A stretch of 64,000 nt of DNA from a bacterium. Lineage in GTDB: Bacteria > Actinomycetota > Acidimicrobiia > Acidimicrobiales > CATQHL01. The translations under genes were made by a program, and so were the position numbers. A model generated the notes under the pieces. That model was given only the letters and a program-made list of their open reading frames with translations, searched no databases and was not told where the DNA came from. The stretch lies in contig JAPOVS010000027.1 of NCBI GenBank assembly GCA_026708055.1, positions 1 through 64,000 on the forward strand, in the 5' to 3' direction. Of this stretch, positions 52,668-61,903 are shown piece by piece (position 1 is the stretch's first letter; the number at the start of each line of letters is the position of its first letter).

Positions 52668-52891
52668 GGCGCGGACCGCTCCATCCGCTCGGCCGCTGCG
52701 AGTGCGTCCCTCTGGATCAATGGTTCGCCGACTGTGAGTGCGGCGTCGGCCGCGAGCTGTTGGGCGAAAGTAGTCGTCGACTGAGCCGAGTGGCGGCGAA
52801 GCTGCTCGGTCACCCACCTCGAGAAGGGGACGCCGAGGCTGTTGATGATCGGCACGACGTCGTCGGGCACGCTTATCGTCTTGTTTGGCAT
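52661..52891 (-). CDS. MazF partner antitoxin
   Basis: A 76-residue protein starting MPNKTISVPDDVVPIINSLG, the beta-strand plus helix opening of a ribbon-helix-helix antitoxin, followed by SRWVTEQLRRHSAQSTTTFAQQLAADA. It overlaps the toxin gene. The start ATG is six bases after a TATAAT, so the transcript is probably leaderless. Confidence 0.85.
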   Translation of the reverse strand: MPNKTISVPDDVVPIINSLGVPFSRWVTEQLRRHSAQSTTTFAQQLAADAALTVGEPLIQRDALAAAERMERSAPW

Positions 52892-52908
52892 GTACGTATT
52901 ATACATAC
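52892..52908 (-). promoter_or_regulatory. -10 box inside an inverted repeat upstream of the antitoxin
   Basis: On the minus strand GTATGTATAATACGTAC is an imperfect palindrome that includes a perfect TATAAT (52903-52898), ending six bases before the ATG at 52891. It can act both as promoter and as operator, allowing autorepression. This places the transcription start at the ATG. Confidence 0.65.
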
Positions 52909-52929
52909 TGCAGCAGCTTGTGGTTTGGG

Positions 52930-53016
52930 CGGAGGGTGTGGGATTCGAACCCACGGTGACCCGGAGGCCACAACGGCTTTCGAGGCCGCCCCATTCGTCC
53001 GCTCTGGCAACCCTCC
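52930..53016 (-). tRNA. tRNA-Ser(CGA)
   Basis: Class II tRNA on the minus strand: acceptor GGAGGGT/ACCCTCC, anticodon loop CTCGAAA with anticodon CGA, a long variable arm, T loop TTCGAAT and discriminator G. CCA is not encoded. Confidence 0.93.
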
Positions 53017-53026
53017 GCCGGACAAG

Positions 53027-53485
53027 CTAGCGGCGCCGGGCGGCGAAGAACTCCCGCAGCAGCCGGGCGGTCTCGCTGGCCAGCAGGCCGCCGTCGAGGT
53101 CCATCTCGTGGTTCAGGCGCGGGTCGGCGGCCAGGTTGTAGAGCGAACCGCAGGTGCCGGCCTTCGGGTCGGCGGCCCCGAAGACAATGCGGTCGACCCG
53201 CGCCGCCAGCGCCGCCCCGGCGCACATCGGGCAGGGCTCCAGGGTGACCACCAGGGTCGCCCCGTCGAGGCGCCAGGTGCCGACGGCCGCCGCCGCGTCG
53301 CGCAACGCCAGCACCTCGGCGTGCGCCGTGGGATCGCCCCGCAGCTCGCGCTCGTTGTGCCGCCGGGCGATCACGTCGCCGCCGAGCAGGACCACCGCAC
53401 CCACCGGCACGTCGCCGTGGGTCGCCGCCGCGGCGGCCTCGTCGAGCGCCAGCCTCATGGCAGCCGTCTCGGGGTCAGAATCCAT
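53027..53485 (-). CDS. tadA: tRNA adenosine(34) deaminase
   Basis: A 152-residue deaminase with zinc-site motifs DPTAHAEVLALRDA (His and catalytic Glu) and LEPCPMCAGAALAARV (two Cys). FGAADPKAGTCGSLYNL and NHEM complete the TadA pattern. It converts A34 to inosine in tRNA-Arg(ACG). It lies between two serine tRNA genes and before the SRP RNA and dnaX, a common actinobacterial order. ATG 53485. Confidence 0.92.
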   Translation of the reverse strand: MDSDPETAAMRLALDEAAAAATHGDVPVGAVVLLGGDVIARRHNERELRGDPTAHAEVLALRDAAAAVGTWRLDGATLVVTLEPCPMCAGAALAARVDRIVFGAADPKAGTCGSLYNLAADPRLNHEMDLDGGLLASETARLLREFFAARRR

Positions 53486-53578
53486 GTGCCGTCCATTCCC
53501 GGCGCTCGCGGACCCGGCTGCTCGGCGGGCACGGCGGCAGTCCGGCGCTGCGGGGTCGCGCTCTCTGGCTCGCCGGAG

Positions 53579-53665
53579 CGGAGGGAGTGGGATTCGAACC
53601 CACGGTGGCCGAAAGACCACACACGCTCTCCAGGCGTGCCGATTCGTCCGCTCTCGCATCCCTCC
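53579..53665 (-). tRNA. tRNA-Ser(GGA)
   Basis: Class II tRNA on the minus strand: acceptor GGAGGGA/TCCCTCC, anticodon stem CACGC/GCGTG with loop CTGGAGA and anticodon GGA, a long variable arm (GTGGTCTTTCGGCCAC), T loop TTCGAAT and discriminator G. CCA is not encoded. Confidence 0.93.
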
Positions 53666-53737
53666 CGGTCGCCTCCGTGCCGGAGCACGGAAGGTCGGAC
53701 AAGGGTACCCTGTGGCAGCCGGCGACTGTCCTGGGAC

Positions 53738-53843
53738 GTGGCGGCCGGGTCCTGTGCGACCGGGACCCGTGAACCGAGTCAGGGCCGGGAGGCAGCAGCT
53801 CTCAGCGGGAACCCCGGAGCGCCGCAGATCACCTGGCCGCCAC
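53738..53843 (+). ncRNA. ffs: Bacterial small SRP RNA (4.5S-like)
   Basis: The conserved SRP domain is clear: GTGAACC, then GTCAGGGCCGGGAGGCAGCA, and AGCGGGAACCC on the return strand. The tip is GCC-GGGA-GGC, a GNRA tetraloop. Ends were set by the perfect 9-bp pairing GTGGCGGCC (53738-53746) with GGCCGCCAC (53835-53843). It binds Ffh to target membrane proteins. It lies between tRNA-Ser(GGA) and dnaX. Confidence 0.9.
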
Positions 53844-53922
53844 ATCCGAGGGCGGCACCGGCGCGGCGCCGTACGTTCCTCCCGACGATGGCTGTCCCAG
53901 GGGATCACTAGGCTCGGCGCCG

Positions 53923-55857
53923 ATGGTGCATCAGTCGCTCTACCTGCGCTACCGGCCGGCGCGATTCGGCGAGATCATCGGCCAGGAACACGTCGTGGCG
54001 GCGCTGCGCAACGCGGTCGGTACCGACCGGGTGGGGCACGCCTACCTCTTCAGCGGGCCGCGCGGCACGGGGAAGACATCCACCGCCCGCATCCTGGCCA
54101 AGGCGCTCAATTGCGAGAACCTCACCGACGGCGAGCCGTGCGGCACCTGTCCGTCTTGCGCCTCCATCGCCGCGGGCACGTCCTACGAGTTGCACGAGCT
54201 GGACGCCGCCTCCAACAACAAGGTCGACGACGTTCGCGAGCTCATCAGCAGGGTGGCGCTCGGCACGCCGGGCCGGGCCAAGGTGTACGTGCTCGACGAG
54301 GTGCACATGCTCACGCCGGGCGCCGAGAACGCCCTGCTTAAGACCCTCGAGGAACCACCCCCCCACGTGGTGTTCGTGCTCTGCACGACCGAGCCGCACA
54401 AGGTGGCGCCGACGATCCGCAGCCGCACCCAGCACCTGCACTTCGAACTGCTGGCCGCCGATGCGCTGGAGAGCCATGTCCGGGCGGTGGCTGCCGACGC
54501 CGGCTTGACGGTGTCCGACGCCGATGTGGCCTACGTGCTGACCGCCGGCGGCGGGTCGGCGCGGGACACCCTGTCGGCGCTCGACGCCGTAGCGGCTGCG
54601 GGCCGGGCTCCCGACGGCGCCGACGCGGTGACAGCCGTGCTGGACGCCGTGGCGAGCGCGGATGTCGGCGCGGCCCTGAGTGCCGCCGATGCCGCCGCCC
54701 GAGCCGGGCGGGAGCCGCGCATCCTCGGCGAGGCTCTGCTCGGCCGGCTGCGCAATGCCTTCCTGGCTTCGGTGAAGGCGCCGCTGGAGCACCTGCCCGC
54801 CGCGGAGAGGACCGCCGCGGAAGACCTGGCCGGGCGGCTCCGACCCCGCGCCCTGACATTCGCGCTCGAACTGCTCGGTGAGGCGCTCGTGGCGATGCGC
54901 GAGGCCCCCGATCCCCGGGTCGACCTGGATCTGGCACTGGTGCGGCTCACCAATCCTGACATCGGTCTCACGCTGCAGTCCCTGGCTGAGCGGGTGGAGC
55001 GCCTCGAGAGCGGCGGCGGTGTCGCGCCGGCCATGACAAGCGGCGGGGGTGCCGCGCCGGCCATGACAAGCGGCGGGGGTGCCGCGCCGGCCACGGTGGG
55101 CAGCCCCGCAAGGCCGAGCGCAGCACCGCGACCTCATCGGGGCCCGGCCGGAGACGCATCCGAGGAACAGGGGACGCCTCGCGGCGGAGCCGCGGCGGGG
55201 GCGCGGGAGGCGCTGGCGCGGGCCAAGCCGCCAGAGCCCGGCGCGGGTGGCGAACCACGGTCGACCGAGTCCCCTACCGGGTCCGTGCCGGCCGCACGGC
55301 CCGCTGCCCCCCGAGCCGCCGAGCAGTCGATCTCGCCGCGGGGAGGCGACTCGACGAGTGCGCCCGCAGGCGCGGAGGAACCGGCCGCGACCCCGGCGGC
55401 CACGACCGAGCCGCCTCCGCAACGCGACGAGGCGGTACTGGCGTGGGTGGAGGAGATCCTCCCATCGCTGCGGACCCTGTCCTCGTTGCCCAAGAGCGCC
55501 GGCGCGCGCCTCTCCACCGGACGCTTTCTACCGAACGCTTCAGGGGCCCTCCGGCTGGCGTTCCCCACCCCCGGGTCCCTTGAGCGGTGCGAGACGTTCC
55601 ACTCGGCGGTCGAGGCGGAGTTCGGCCGCTGCTTCGACCGTGCCGTGACCGTGCAGTTCGTGCTCGACGATCACAGCACGCCGGATCCTCCGTCAAACTC
55701 GGCGGGCGCCTCGGCGACGAGTTCGCCGCATCTGGGCGAGGTCCAGGCGACCACGGCATTGCCCAAGGCGCGCCCGAGCGACCGGGACGACAGCGGGGTG
55801 GCGCAGGTGCAGCAGGCCTTTCCCGGCTCGAGGCTCGTCGAGCTCGAAGCTCCCTAG
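53923..55857 (+). CDS. dnaX: DNA polymerase III subunit gamma/tau
   Basis: A 644-residue clamp-loader ATPase. The AAA+ core has [16 protein letters not shown], Walker [14 protein letters not shown], four zinc Cys ([16 protein letters not shown]), Walker [23 protein letters not shown] and sensor SRTQHLHF. The C-terminal half is a long Ala/Pro/Gly-rich linker and a small domain ([12 protein letters not shown]) of the tau type. The linker contains a short in-frame tandem repeat at 55021-55093. GTG/ATG choices upstream only add linker-like residues; ATG 53923 is used. Confidence 0.94.
   Translation: MVHQSLYLRYRPARFGEIIGQEHVVAALRNAVGTDRVGHAYLFSGPRGTGKTSTARILAKALNCENLTDGEPCGTCPSCASIAAGTSYELHELDAASNNKVDDVRELISRVALGTPGRAKVYVLDEVHMLTPGAENALLKTLEEPPPHVVFVLCTTEPHKVAPTIRSRTQHLHFELLAADALESHVRAVAADAGLTVSDADVAYVLTAGGGSARDTLSALDAVAAAGRAPDGADAVTAVLDAVASADVGAALSAADAAARAGREPRILGEALLGRLRNAFLASVKAPLEHLPAAERTAAEDLAGRLRPRALTFALELLGEALVAMREAPDPRVDLDLALVRLTNPDIGLTLQSLAERVERLESGGGVAPAMTSGGGAAPAMTSGGGAAPATVGSPARPSAAPRPHRGPAGDASEEQGTPRGGAAAGAREALARAKPPEPGAGGEPRSTESPTGSVPAARPAAPRAAEQSISPRGGDSTSAPAGAEEPAATPAATTEPPPQRDEAVLAWVEEILPSLRTLSSLPKSAGARLSTGRFLPNASGALRLAFPTPGSLERCETFHSAVEAEFGRCFDRAVTVQFVLDDHSTPDPPSNSAGASATSSPHLGEVQATTALPKARPSDRDDSGVAQVQQAFPGSRLVELEAP
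55021..55093 (+). repeat. 30-bp tandem repeat in dnaX
   Basis: Units at 55021-55050 and 55051-55080 are nearly identical and a partial third lies at 55081-55093. They encode repeated [10 protein letters not shown] in the linker between the ATPase and C-terminal parts of tau. The unit is a multiple of three, so length changes keep the frame. Confidence 0.85.
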
Positions 55858-55868
55858 GCGGACGCTCC

Positions 55869-56483
55869 GTGGCCACCGGTGGCTACACCGCTCCGATACA
55901 GGAGTTGATCGATCAGCTCGGGCGGCTGCCCGGGATCGGTCCGAAGTCGGCTCAGCGCATCGCCTTCCACCTGCTGAAGGCGCCGGCCGGCGATGTCGAG
56001 GAATTGTCGGCGGCGATCGACGAGGCGAAGCGCAGCGTGCGGTTCTGCGGGCGGTGCTGCAACCTGGCCGTCGCCGACCTGTGTGACATCTGTAGCGATC
56101 CGCGGCGCGAGGAGTCCCTGATCTGCGTCGTCGAGGATCCTCGCGACGTCGTGGCGTTCGAACGGACCGGTGAGTTCAAGGGCCGCTACCACGTGTTGCA
56201 CGGGGCCATCAACCCCATGGAAGGCGTCGGCCCCGACCAGTTGCGGATGGCCGAACTCCTGCAGCGCGTCGGCGACGAACCCGTCACCGAGGTGATTGTC
56301 GGCACCAATCCCAACCTGGAGGGGGAGGCCACAGCCATGTACGTCGCCAGCGTGCTGGCGCCGCTCGGTGTCAGCGTCACCCGCCTGGCGAGCGGGCTTC
56401 CCGTCGGCGGCGACCTGGAATACGCCGACGAACTGACTCTGGGCCGGGCACTCGCCGGTCGGCGGGACATCCTGCGGGACTGA
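55869..56483 (+). CDS. recR: Recombination mediator RecR
   Basis: A 204-residue RecR. The helix-hairpin-helix [20 protein letters not shown] is at the N-terminus, the zinc finger [16 protein letters not shown] follows, and the Toprim region includes [38 protein letters not shown] and [18 protein letters not shown] 55869 is 11 bases after the dnaX stop. It acts with RecF/RecO to load RecA at gaps. Confidence 0.93.
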   Translation: MATGGYTAPIQELIDQLGRLPGIGPKSAQRIAFHLLKAPAGDVEELSAAIDEAKRSVRFCGRCCNLAVADLCDICSDPRREESLICVVEDPRDVVAFERTGEFKGRYHVLHGAINPMEGVGPDQLRMAELLQRVGDEPVTEVIVGTNPNLEGEATAMYVASVLAPLGVSVTRLASGLPVGGDLEYADELTLGRALAGRRDILRD

Positions 56484-56702
56484 GACCGGCCGGCGGGACT
56501 TCCGGCTGGAGAATACGGTCGAGGCGCTCCTCGAGGGCTGCTGGGCGCGGGCTACGTTGCAGCCCGACGAGGCAGCGCCCCGACCGTCGCACCGGGGGAG
56601 GGGAAGATCGTGCAAACCCCGATGAGAACCACGAGGCATATGTTACAGACTTCACGCGGAAATGTCAAGGACTCCCGAGCCTGTGCTGTTTCCGCTGTTC
56701 AG

Positions 56703-56728
56703 ACGGACGCCTGAAATGTTACGTCCGT
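56703..56728. terminator. Possible stem-loop between recR and thiolase
   Basis: ACGGACG (56703-56709) and CGTCCGT (56722-56728) can pair across a 12-base loop in a locally AT-rich stretch between convergent genes. It could act as a bidirectional terminator; no T tract follows. Confidence 0.35.
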
Positions 56729-56738
56729 AACGTCTCCG

Positions 56739-57932
56739 CTAAGAGGCGGCGGGAACCCTCACCAGGGCAGCGTCGCCCTGTCCGCCGCCGCCGCAGAGGG
56801 CGGCGGCGCCCAGACCCCCGCCCTGCCGGCGCAGTTCGTGCAGCAGGGTCAGCAGGACGCGGTTGCCGGAGGCGCCGATCGGGTGCCCCAGGGCGACCGC
56901 ACCGCCGTTCACGTTCACCACCTCGTGCGGCACGCCGAGGGCGGCCATGCTGGCCAGGACCACGGCGGCGAACGCCTCGTTGATCTCGAACAGGTCGATG
57001 TCACCGAGTTCGGCACCGTTCCGTTCGAGGGCCTTTCCGATGGCCGTCGCCGGCTGGGTCAGCAGCGACGTGTCCGGGCCGGCCACCTGGCCGTAGGAGA
57101 CGACTTCGGCGAGCGGCGTGGCGCCGAGCCGCTCGGCGGCGGTGGCCGAGGCCAGCACCAATGCCGAGGCGCCGTCGGAGATCTGCGAGGCGTTGCCGGG
57201 TGTCACCGTTCCCTCCGGATCGAAAGCGGGGCGCAGCCGGGCCAGCGACTCGGCACTGGTGTCGGGGCGGATGCCCTCGTCGTGTGCCACGACGGTGGAG
57301 TCGCCGCGCCGCTGAGGTACCTCGACGGCGGCGATCTCGCTGTCGAGGAGCCCGTCCTTGGTGGCGCGTGCCGCCCGCTCGTGCGAGGCGGCCGCGAAGG
57401 CGTCCTGCGAGTCGCGGCTGATGCCCCCGATGGAGGCGAGGTGGTGCTCGGTGCTGAGGCCCATGGACCGGCCTTCGATGGCACAGGTCAGACCGTCGTA
57501 CATCATCGAGTCCACGAGGGTGGCATCTCCTGCCCGCAGGCCGGCGCGGGCGCCGGGCAGCAGGTAGGGGGCCCCGCTCATCGACTCCATGCCGCCGGCC
57601 ACCACAACGTCGGCGTCGCCGTCGGCGATCATCCGCCCGGCGAGGTAGACGGCGTTGAGCCCCGACAGGCAGACCTTGTTCACTGTGGCGGCGGGTGCCG
57701 TGAGGGGAACACCTGCTTTGGTGGCGGCAGCGCGGGCGGGGGCTTGGCCCTCGCCGGCCAGCAGCACCTGCCCCATGAACACGTAGTCCACTTCGGCGGC
57801 GGGGACGCCGGTGGCCTCGAGGGCGGCGCTGATGGCGAGCCCGCCGAGGTCGGTGGCGGAGAAGGACGAGAGCGCGCCGGAGAACCGACCGATCGGCGTC
57901 CGGGCGCCCCCCAGGATCAACGTTGGACTCAT
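56739..57932 (-). CDS. Acetyl-CoA acetyltransferase (thiolase)
   Basis: A 397-residue thiolase. The acylation Cys lies in VNKVCLSGLNAVYLA at about residue 86, the GMESMSGAPYLLPG loop follows, and the C-terminal catalytic motifs are NVNGGAVALGHPIGASG (His) and LCGGGGQGDAAL (Cys). It reversibly condenses acetyl-CoA or releases acetyl-CoA from 3-ketoacyl-CoA. It is divergent from methylmalonyl-CoA epimerase. Confidence 0.92.
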   Translation of the reverse strand: MSPTLILGGARTPIGRFSGALSSFSATDLGGLAISAALEATGVPAAEVDYVFMGQVLLAGEGQAPARAAATKAGVPLTAPAATVNKVCLSGLNAVYLAGRMIADGDADVVVAGGMESMSGAPYLLPGARAGLRAGDATLVDSMMYDGLTCAIEGRSMGLSTEHHLASIGGISRDSQDAFAAASHERAARATKDGLLDSEIAAVEVPQRRGDSTVVAHDEGIRPDTSAESLARLRPAFDPEGTVTPGNASQISDGASALVLASATAAERLGATPLAEVVSYGQVAGPDTSLLTQPATAIGKALERNGAELGDIDLFEINEAFAAVVLASMAALGVPHEVVNVNGGAVALGHPIGASGNRVLLTLLHELRRQGGGLGAAALCGGGGQGDAALVRVPAAS

Positions 57933-58041
57933 CTCGGCCTCCGTCGCGACGGGCTGGAACTCTTCCGGACACGCTAGCGGTGCCGCGCCGCCGCGGCCCC
58001 GGCGCGTTGGGCGGCGGCGCCGGGCCGGGCATCATGGGGCC

Positions 58042-58443
58042 GTGCTGCTCACCGAGATCGACCACGTGGCCATCGCCGTGCGAGATCTCGAGGCCGCTGT
58101 GGACTACCACCGCCGGGCATTCGGCGCCAGCGTGGCGCACCGGGAGACCGTCGAGCGCGACGGCGTGGAGGAGGCTCTGCTCGCCGTGGCCGACTCCTAC
58201 ATCCAACTCATCTCGCCGACGAGGCCGGACTCGCCGGTGGCGCGGTTCCTCGAACGCCGCGGCGAAGGGTTGCACCACGTCGGCTACCGGGTGGCGGACT
58301 GCGCGACGGCGCTGGCCGCCATGGTCGCCGCCGGCGCCACTCCACTGGACTCGCAGCCCCGGCCCGGCTCGCGTGGCACGACGATCGCCTTCGTGCATCC
58401 GAAGGGATCCTTCGGCACGCTGATCGAGCTGGTCCAGCCCTAG
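58042..58443 (+). CDS. mce: Methylmalonyl-CoA epimerase
   Basis: A 133-residue VOC protein with EIDHVAIAVRDLEAAVDYH, RFLERRGEGLHHVGYRV and FVHPKGSFGTLIEL, the metal-ligand pattern of methylmalonyl-CoA epimerase. It converts (S)- to (R)-methylmalonyl-CoA after propionyl-CoA carboxylation, so it could serve propionyl-CoA made by the 30005 dehydrogenase. GTG start. Confidence 0.85.
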   Translation: MLLTEIDHVAIAVRDLEAAVDYHRRAFGASVAHRETVERDGVEEALLAVADSYIQLISPTRPDSPVARFLERRGEGLHHVGYRVADCATALAAMVAAGATPLDSQPRPGSRGTTIAFVHPKGSFGTLIELVQP

Positions 58444-58476
58444 GCGCGGGGGCGACGGCGGCACCGGGGCGGATCG

Positions 58477-59394
58477 ATGCAGGTTCACCTGGTCGACGGA
58501 ACCTACGAACTGTTCCGGCAGTTCTTCGCCCGCCCGTCGCACCGCACCGCTGATGGCCGGGAGGTGGCCGCCGCCCGGGCGGCGGTGAGCGGTCTGCTGC
58601 GCCTGGTGGCCGACGGCGCCAGCCACGTGGGCGTCGCCACCGATCATGTGATCCCGTCGTTCCGCAACGAGATGTATCCGGGCTACAAGAGCGGCGAGGG
58701 TGTCGATGCGGACCTGCTGGCGCAGTTCCCGCTGCTGGAAGAGTTGGCCGACGCCGCCGGCTTCACCGTCTGGGCGATGACCGACTACGAGGCCGACGAC
58801 GCGCTGGCGACGGCTGCGGCCCGGGCGGCAACGGATCCCGCCGTGGAACGGATCATGATCTGCACACCCGACAAGGACCTGGCGCAGTGCGTGAGCAACG
58901 ACGGTCGGGTGGTGCAGTTCGATCGCCGGGGTGGCCGCATCAGTGATCGGGCCGGTGTCGTGGCGCGCTTCGGCGTCCCGCCCGCCTCGATCCCCGACTA
59001 CCTGGCGCTGGTGGGTGACAGCGCCGACGGATTCCCCGGTCTGGCGGGCTGGGGGGCGAAGTCGGCCGCGGCGGTGCTGGCCCGCTACGGCCATATCGAG
59101 AACATCCCCGACTCCTCGGGCCAGTGGGACGTGGCGGTGCGTGGCGCGGTCACTCTGGCCGCCCGGCTGGCGGCGGGGCGAGACGAGGCATACCTGTACC
59201 GGCGCCTGGCCACGCTCGTGACCGACGTGCCCGGGGTCCTGGACAGCGCCCCGGCAGGTGCCGGCGGGGCGGTGGATTCCCTGGCCTGGGTCGGGCCCCG
59301 CCCCGGTTTCGCGGAGTTCTGCGGGCGCGTCGACGCCGAGCGCCTGGCGTCGCAGGCCGCGGCGCTGGCGGCGGGGCGCCGCTCCGGCGGCTGA
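58477..59394 (+). CDS. 5'-3' exonuclease (PolA N-terminal type)
   Basis: A 305-residue stand-alone flap nuclease. It has QVHLVDGTYELFRQFFA, ATDHVIPSFRNEMYPGYKSGE, MTDYEADDALATAAARA, MICTPDKDLAQCV and DYLALVGDSADGFPGLAGWGAKSA, which carry the metal-binding Asp residues and the helix-hairpin-helix. No polymerase domain is fused. The stop is 22 bases before the LigD-type polymerase gene; the two may function together in DNA end processing. Confidence 0.87.
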   Translation: MQVHLVDGTYELFRQFFARPSHRTADGREVAAARAAVSGLLRLVADGASHVGVATDHVIPSFRNEMYPGYKSGEGVDADLLAQFPLLEELADAAGFTVWAMTDYEADDALATAAARAATDPAVERIMICTPDKDLAQCVSNDGRVVQFDRRGGRISDRAGVVARFGVPPASIPDYLALVGDSADGFPGLAGWGAKSAAAVLARYGHIENIPDSSGQWDVAVRGAVTLAARLAAGRDEAYLYRRLATLVTDVPGVLDSAPAGAGGAVDSLAWVGPRPGFAEFCGRVDAERLASQAAALAAGRRSGG

Positions 59395-59416
59395 GCGAAC
59401 CCCAAGGGCTGCCACG

Positions 59417-60382
59417 GTGGCTGGCGACTTCACGACCATTGAGGTGGACGGGCGCCAGGTGCGCATCTCCAACCCGGGGAAGGTCTTCTTTCCCGCTCGC
59501 GGGGAGACCAAGCTGGACCTCGTCCGGCACTACCTGACTGTCGGCCCGGGGGCGCTGCGGGGGGTCTGGTGCCGGCCGACGGTGATGCATCGCTTCCCCG
59601 ACGGCGCCGGGGGAAAGAGCTTCTACCAGAAGCGCGTGCCGGAGCGACGCCCGGACTGGCTCGAGACGGCTGTCGTGGCGTTCCCGTCGGGACGGACCGC
59701 CACCGAGTTGTGCCCCGCCGACCTGGCGCACATCGTCTGGGCGGTGAACCTGGGGTGTTTGGAGTTGCATCCCTGGGCGGTGCGCCGTTTCGAGCCGCAC
59801 CGCCCCGACGAGTTGCGCGTCGACTTGGACCCGGCGCCCGACCTGGATTTCGAGGCGGTGCGGCGGGCGGCCTTCCTGCTGCGGGAACTGCTGGATGAGT
59901 TCGGCCTGGCAGGCTGGCCCCGGACCTCGGGCGGCCGGGGCATCCACATCGTGGTGCGCATCGTGCCGGTGGCCGGCTTCAGCGAGGTGCGGGACGCCGC
60001 TCTGGCGCTGGCCCGGGCCGCCGAACGGCGCCGGCCCGATCTCATCACCAGCGCCTGGTCGAAGAAGGATCGGGGACGGCGCGTGTTCGTGGACTACAAC
60101 CAGAACGCCCGCGACCGCACGCTGGCCTCGGCGTATTCGGTGCGTCCCGGCCCGGACGGCCGGGTGGCAGCACCGCTGCGCTGGGAGGAGGTGGCCGGCG
60201 CCGAGCCCGGCGACTTCACGCTCGCCATGATGCCCGATCGCTGGCGCACCGCGGGCGACGTGGAGGCGGGGTTGGAGGACGGCGCCGGCTCGCTGGCGCC
60301 GCTGCTGGCGCTGGCCCGCCAGGAGGCTGCGCAGGGCACCGCCGACGCCCCCTGGCCCCCGCACCACCCACGCCGCTCGTAG
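59417..60382 (+). CDS. LigD-type DNA polymerase/primase (PolDom)
   Basis: A 321-residue stand-alone polymerase domain of NHEJ LigD. ISNPGKVFFPA, LDLVRHYLTVGPGALRGV, FYQKRVPERRPDWLE and LHPWAVRRFEPHRPDELRVDLDPAP, with the metal-binding DLDP, lead to SGGRGIHIVVRI, followed by RRVFVDYNQNARDRTLASAYSVR. It fills gaps and adds nucleotides at broken ends. GTG 59417. Together with the exonuclease and the ligase at 61904 it gives three NHEJ-like activities as separate genes; Ku is not in the window. Confidence 0.9.
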   Translation: MAGDFTTIEVDGRQVRISNPGKVFFPARGETKLDLVRHYLTVGPGALRGVWCRPTVMHRFPDGAGGKSFYQKRVPERRPDWLETAVVAFPSGRTATELCPADLAHIVWAVNLGCLELHPWAVRRFEPHRPDELRVDLDPAPDLDFEAVRRAAFLLRELLDEFGLAGWPRTSGGRGIHIVVRIVPVAGFSEVRDAALALARAAERRRPDLITSAWSKKDRGRRVFVDYNQNARDRTLASAYSVRPGPDGRVAAPLRWEEVAGAEPGDFTLAMMPDRWRTAGDVEAGLEDGAGSLAPLLALARQEAAQGTADAPWPPHHPRRS

Positions 60383-60406
60383 CACCCCCGGTGCGGCGGC
60401 GCCGGG

Positions 60407-61816
60407 CTACTCGCCTGACTCGACCTCAGCGGCGTCGGGATCAGCGGGCTCGCCGCCCGTCTCCGCTGCCGGATCGTCGTCGGGTTCGCTCGACTCCGCG
60501 CCGGTCTCCTCGTCGGTGCCCTCCGGTTGCTCCGTTCCGGCGCCCTCCGCCGTCTCATCGACGGGGTCGCCGGGCTCGGGCTCCAGCGGCGGATCGATGC
60601 ACTCGATGTCGATGGCGGGCGGGTCGTAGATGCGGGGTTCCTCGATGAACCCGCTCCCCGGCCGGTCGGTCTCCAGGAACGCTTCGATGGCGTCGGCCGT
60701 CGCACCGGCGGCGACGGTGATGTACTCCTCGGTGGCGAAGAGTTCGGCCTCCGAGGCGTTCGTGAGATAGCCGTACTCCACCAGCGCCGACGGCATCACG
60801 GGACCCCGTATGAGCGCGTACGTGTCGATCCCGTCGGGGAGCAGCACGCGCTTGACACCGGCGTTGGGGAGGCCGCTCCACTCGACGTCCTCGAAGGTGC
60901 TGAGGGCCTCGGTGATCTCCTCGTACAGCAGGCCGCCGAGACGGGCCGACTCGGGGCGCATCTCGCTGGCGGACTGGGACTGCACGTACACCTCGGTCCC
61001 CGGCGCGTCCCCCAGGTCCCAGGTTGGGCCGTTGTGATGGATCGACACGACCGCGGCAGGCTCCAAGGCGTCGGCGAACTCGACGCGGACCCTGAGGCGG
61101 ACCATGTAGTCGCTCGTCCGGGTCGTGGCGGCGGCGATGCCGCGTTCGGCGAGTTCGGCGAGCACGGCATCGGTGAGCGTCAGATTCAGATCGCGCTCGA
61201 CGAGACCGTTGGGGCCCACCGTGCCGGTCTCGATGGGTCCCCCGTGGCCGGGATCCAGGACGACCTGCACGGGCTCGATGCGTTCGCCGCCGGCGATCTC
61301 GGCGGTGTTGCCGCACGGCGTGCGTATGAGATAGCCGGTCTCGAGCACTTCAAGAACCGTGACCGGGATGCCCGTCGGGGTGAGCAGCGCAACCGGCGGC
61401 GGTGGTGGCGGTTCGGTGGTGGTCGTGGTGGTGGGCGGTGGCGGTTCGGTGGTGGTCGTGGTGGTGGGTGGTGGCGGCTCGGTCGTCGTGGTGGCGGGTG
61501 GTGGCGGTTCGGTGGTGGTCGTGGTGGTGGGCGGTTCGGTCGTCGTGGGTGGTTCGGTCGTCGGGACCGTCTCGATCGGAGGGTCGGAGAGTCCTGCCTC
61601 GCCGGCCGGCGAGGGCTCAGGGGCCGGCGGCGCACCGATCGTCGTCTCCGCAGTGCCGCTGCCGGTCCCGTTGGGCTCCGCGGCGTCGTCGGAGCCGATG
61701 CGGGTGACCGCCACCACGATGATGGCGATGGCGAGCATCAGCCCGCCGAGCAACAACAGCCTCCGCCGGCGGTACACGCGTGCGGGAACTTCGCCGCCGA
61801 AGGGATCCGTATGCAC
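60407..61816 (-). CDS. N-acetylmuramoyl-L-alanine amidase (Amidase_3) with Thr/Pro stalk
   Basis: A 469-residue exported wall hydrolase. One N-terminal membrane helix (LLLLGGLMLAIAIIVVAVT) is followed by a repetitive Thr/Pro/Glu stalk (residues about 85-142). The Amidase_3 domain then has VVLDPGHGGPIETGTVG (zinc His and Glu), VVSIHHNG and LVEYGYLTNASEAE with the catalytic Glu. The C-terminus is an acidic Glu/Asp/Pro tail. It cleaves the amide link between MurNAc and the stem peptide. It interrupts the two NHEJ-like genes on the opposite strand to the polymerase. Confidence 0.9.
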   Translation of the reverse strand: MHTDPFGGEVPARVYRRRRLLLLGGLMLAIAIIVVAVTRIGSDDAAEPNGTGSGTAETTIGAPPAPEPSPAGEAGLSDPPIETVPTTEPPTTTEPPTTTTTTEPPPPATTTTEPPPPTTTTTTEPPPPTTTTTTEPPPPPPVALLTPTGIPVTVLEVLETGYLIRTPCGNTAEIAGGERIEPVQVVLDPGHGGPIETGTVGPNGLVERDLNLTLTDAVLAELAERGIAAATTRTSDYMVRLRVRVEFADALEPAAVVSIHHNGPTWDLGDAPGTEVYVQSQSASEMRPESARLGGLLYEEITEALSTFEDVEWSGLPNAGVKRVLLPDGIDTYALIRGPVMPSALVEYGYLTNASEAELFATEEYITVAAGATADAIEAFLETDRPGSGFIEEPRIYDPPAIDIECIDPPLEPEPGDPVDETAEGAGTEQPEGTDEETGAESSEPDDDPAAETGGEPADPDAAEVESGE

Positions 61817-61903
61817 TATGTGCTGTCTAGCCGTTGGGCGCTCGGCGGCGGCGCAACCTCACCGGCACGATCGTGCCGTGGCGCGCACGCAACGCTGCCG
61901 ACA

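Noticed and set aside
61380-61570. Short repeats of GGTGGT-type sequence considered as a CRISPR or satellite
   Set aside because: They encode the Thr/Pro/Glu stalk of the amidase and have no unique spacers.
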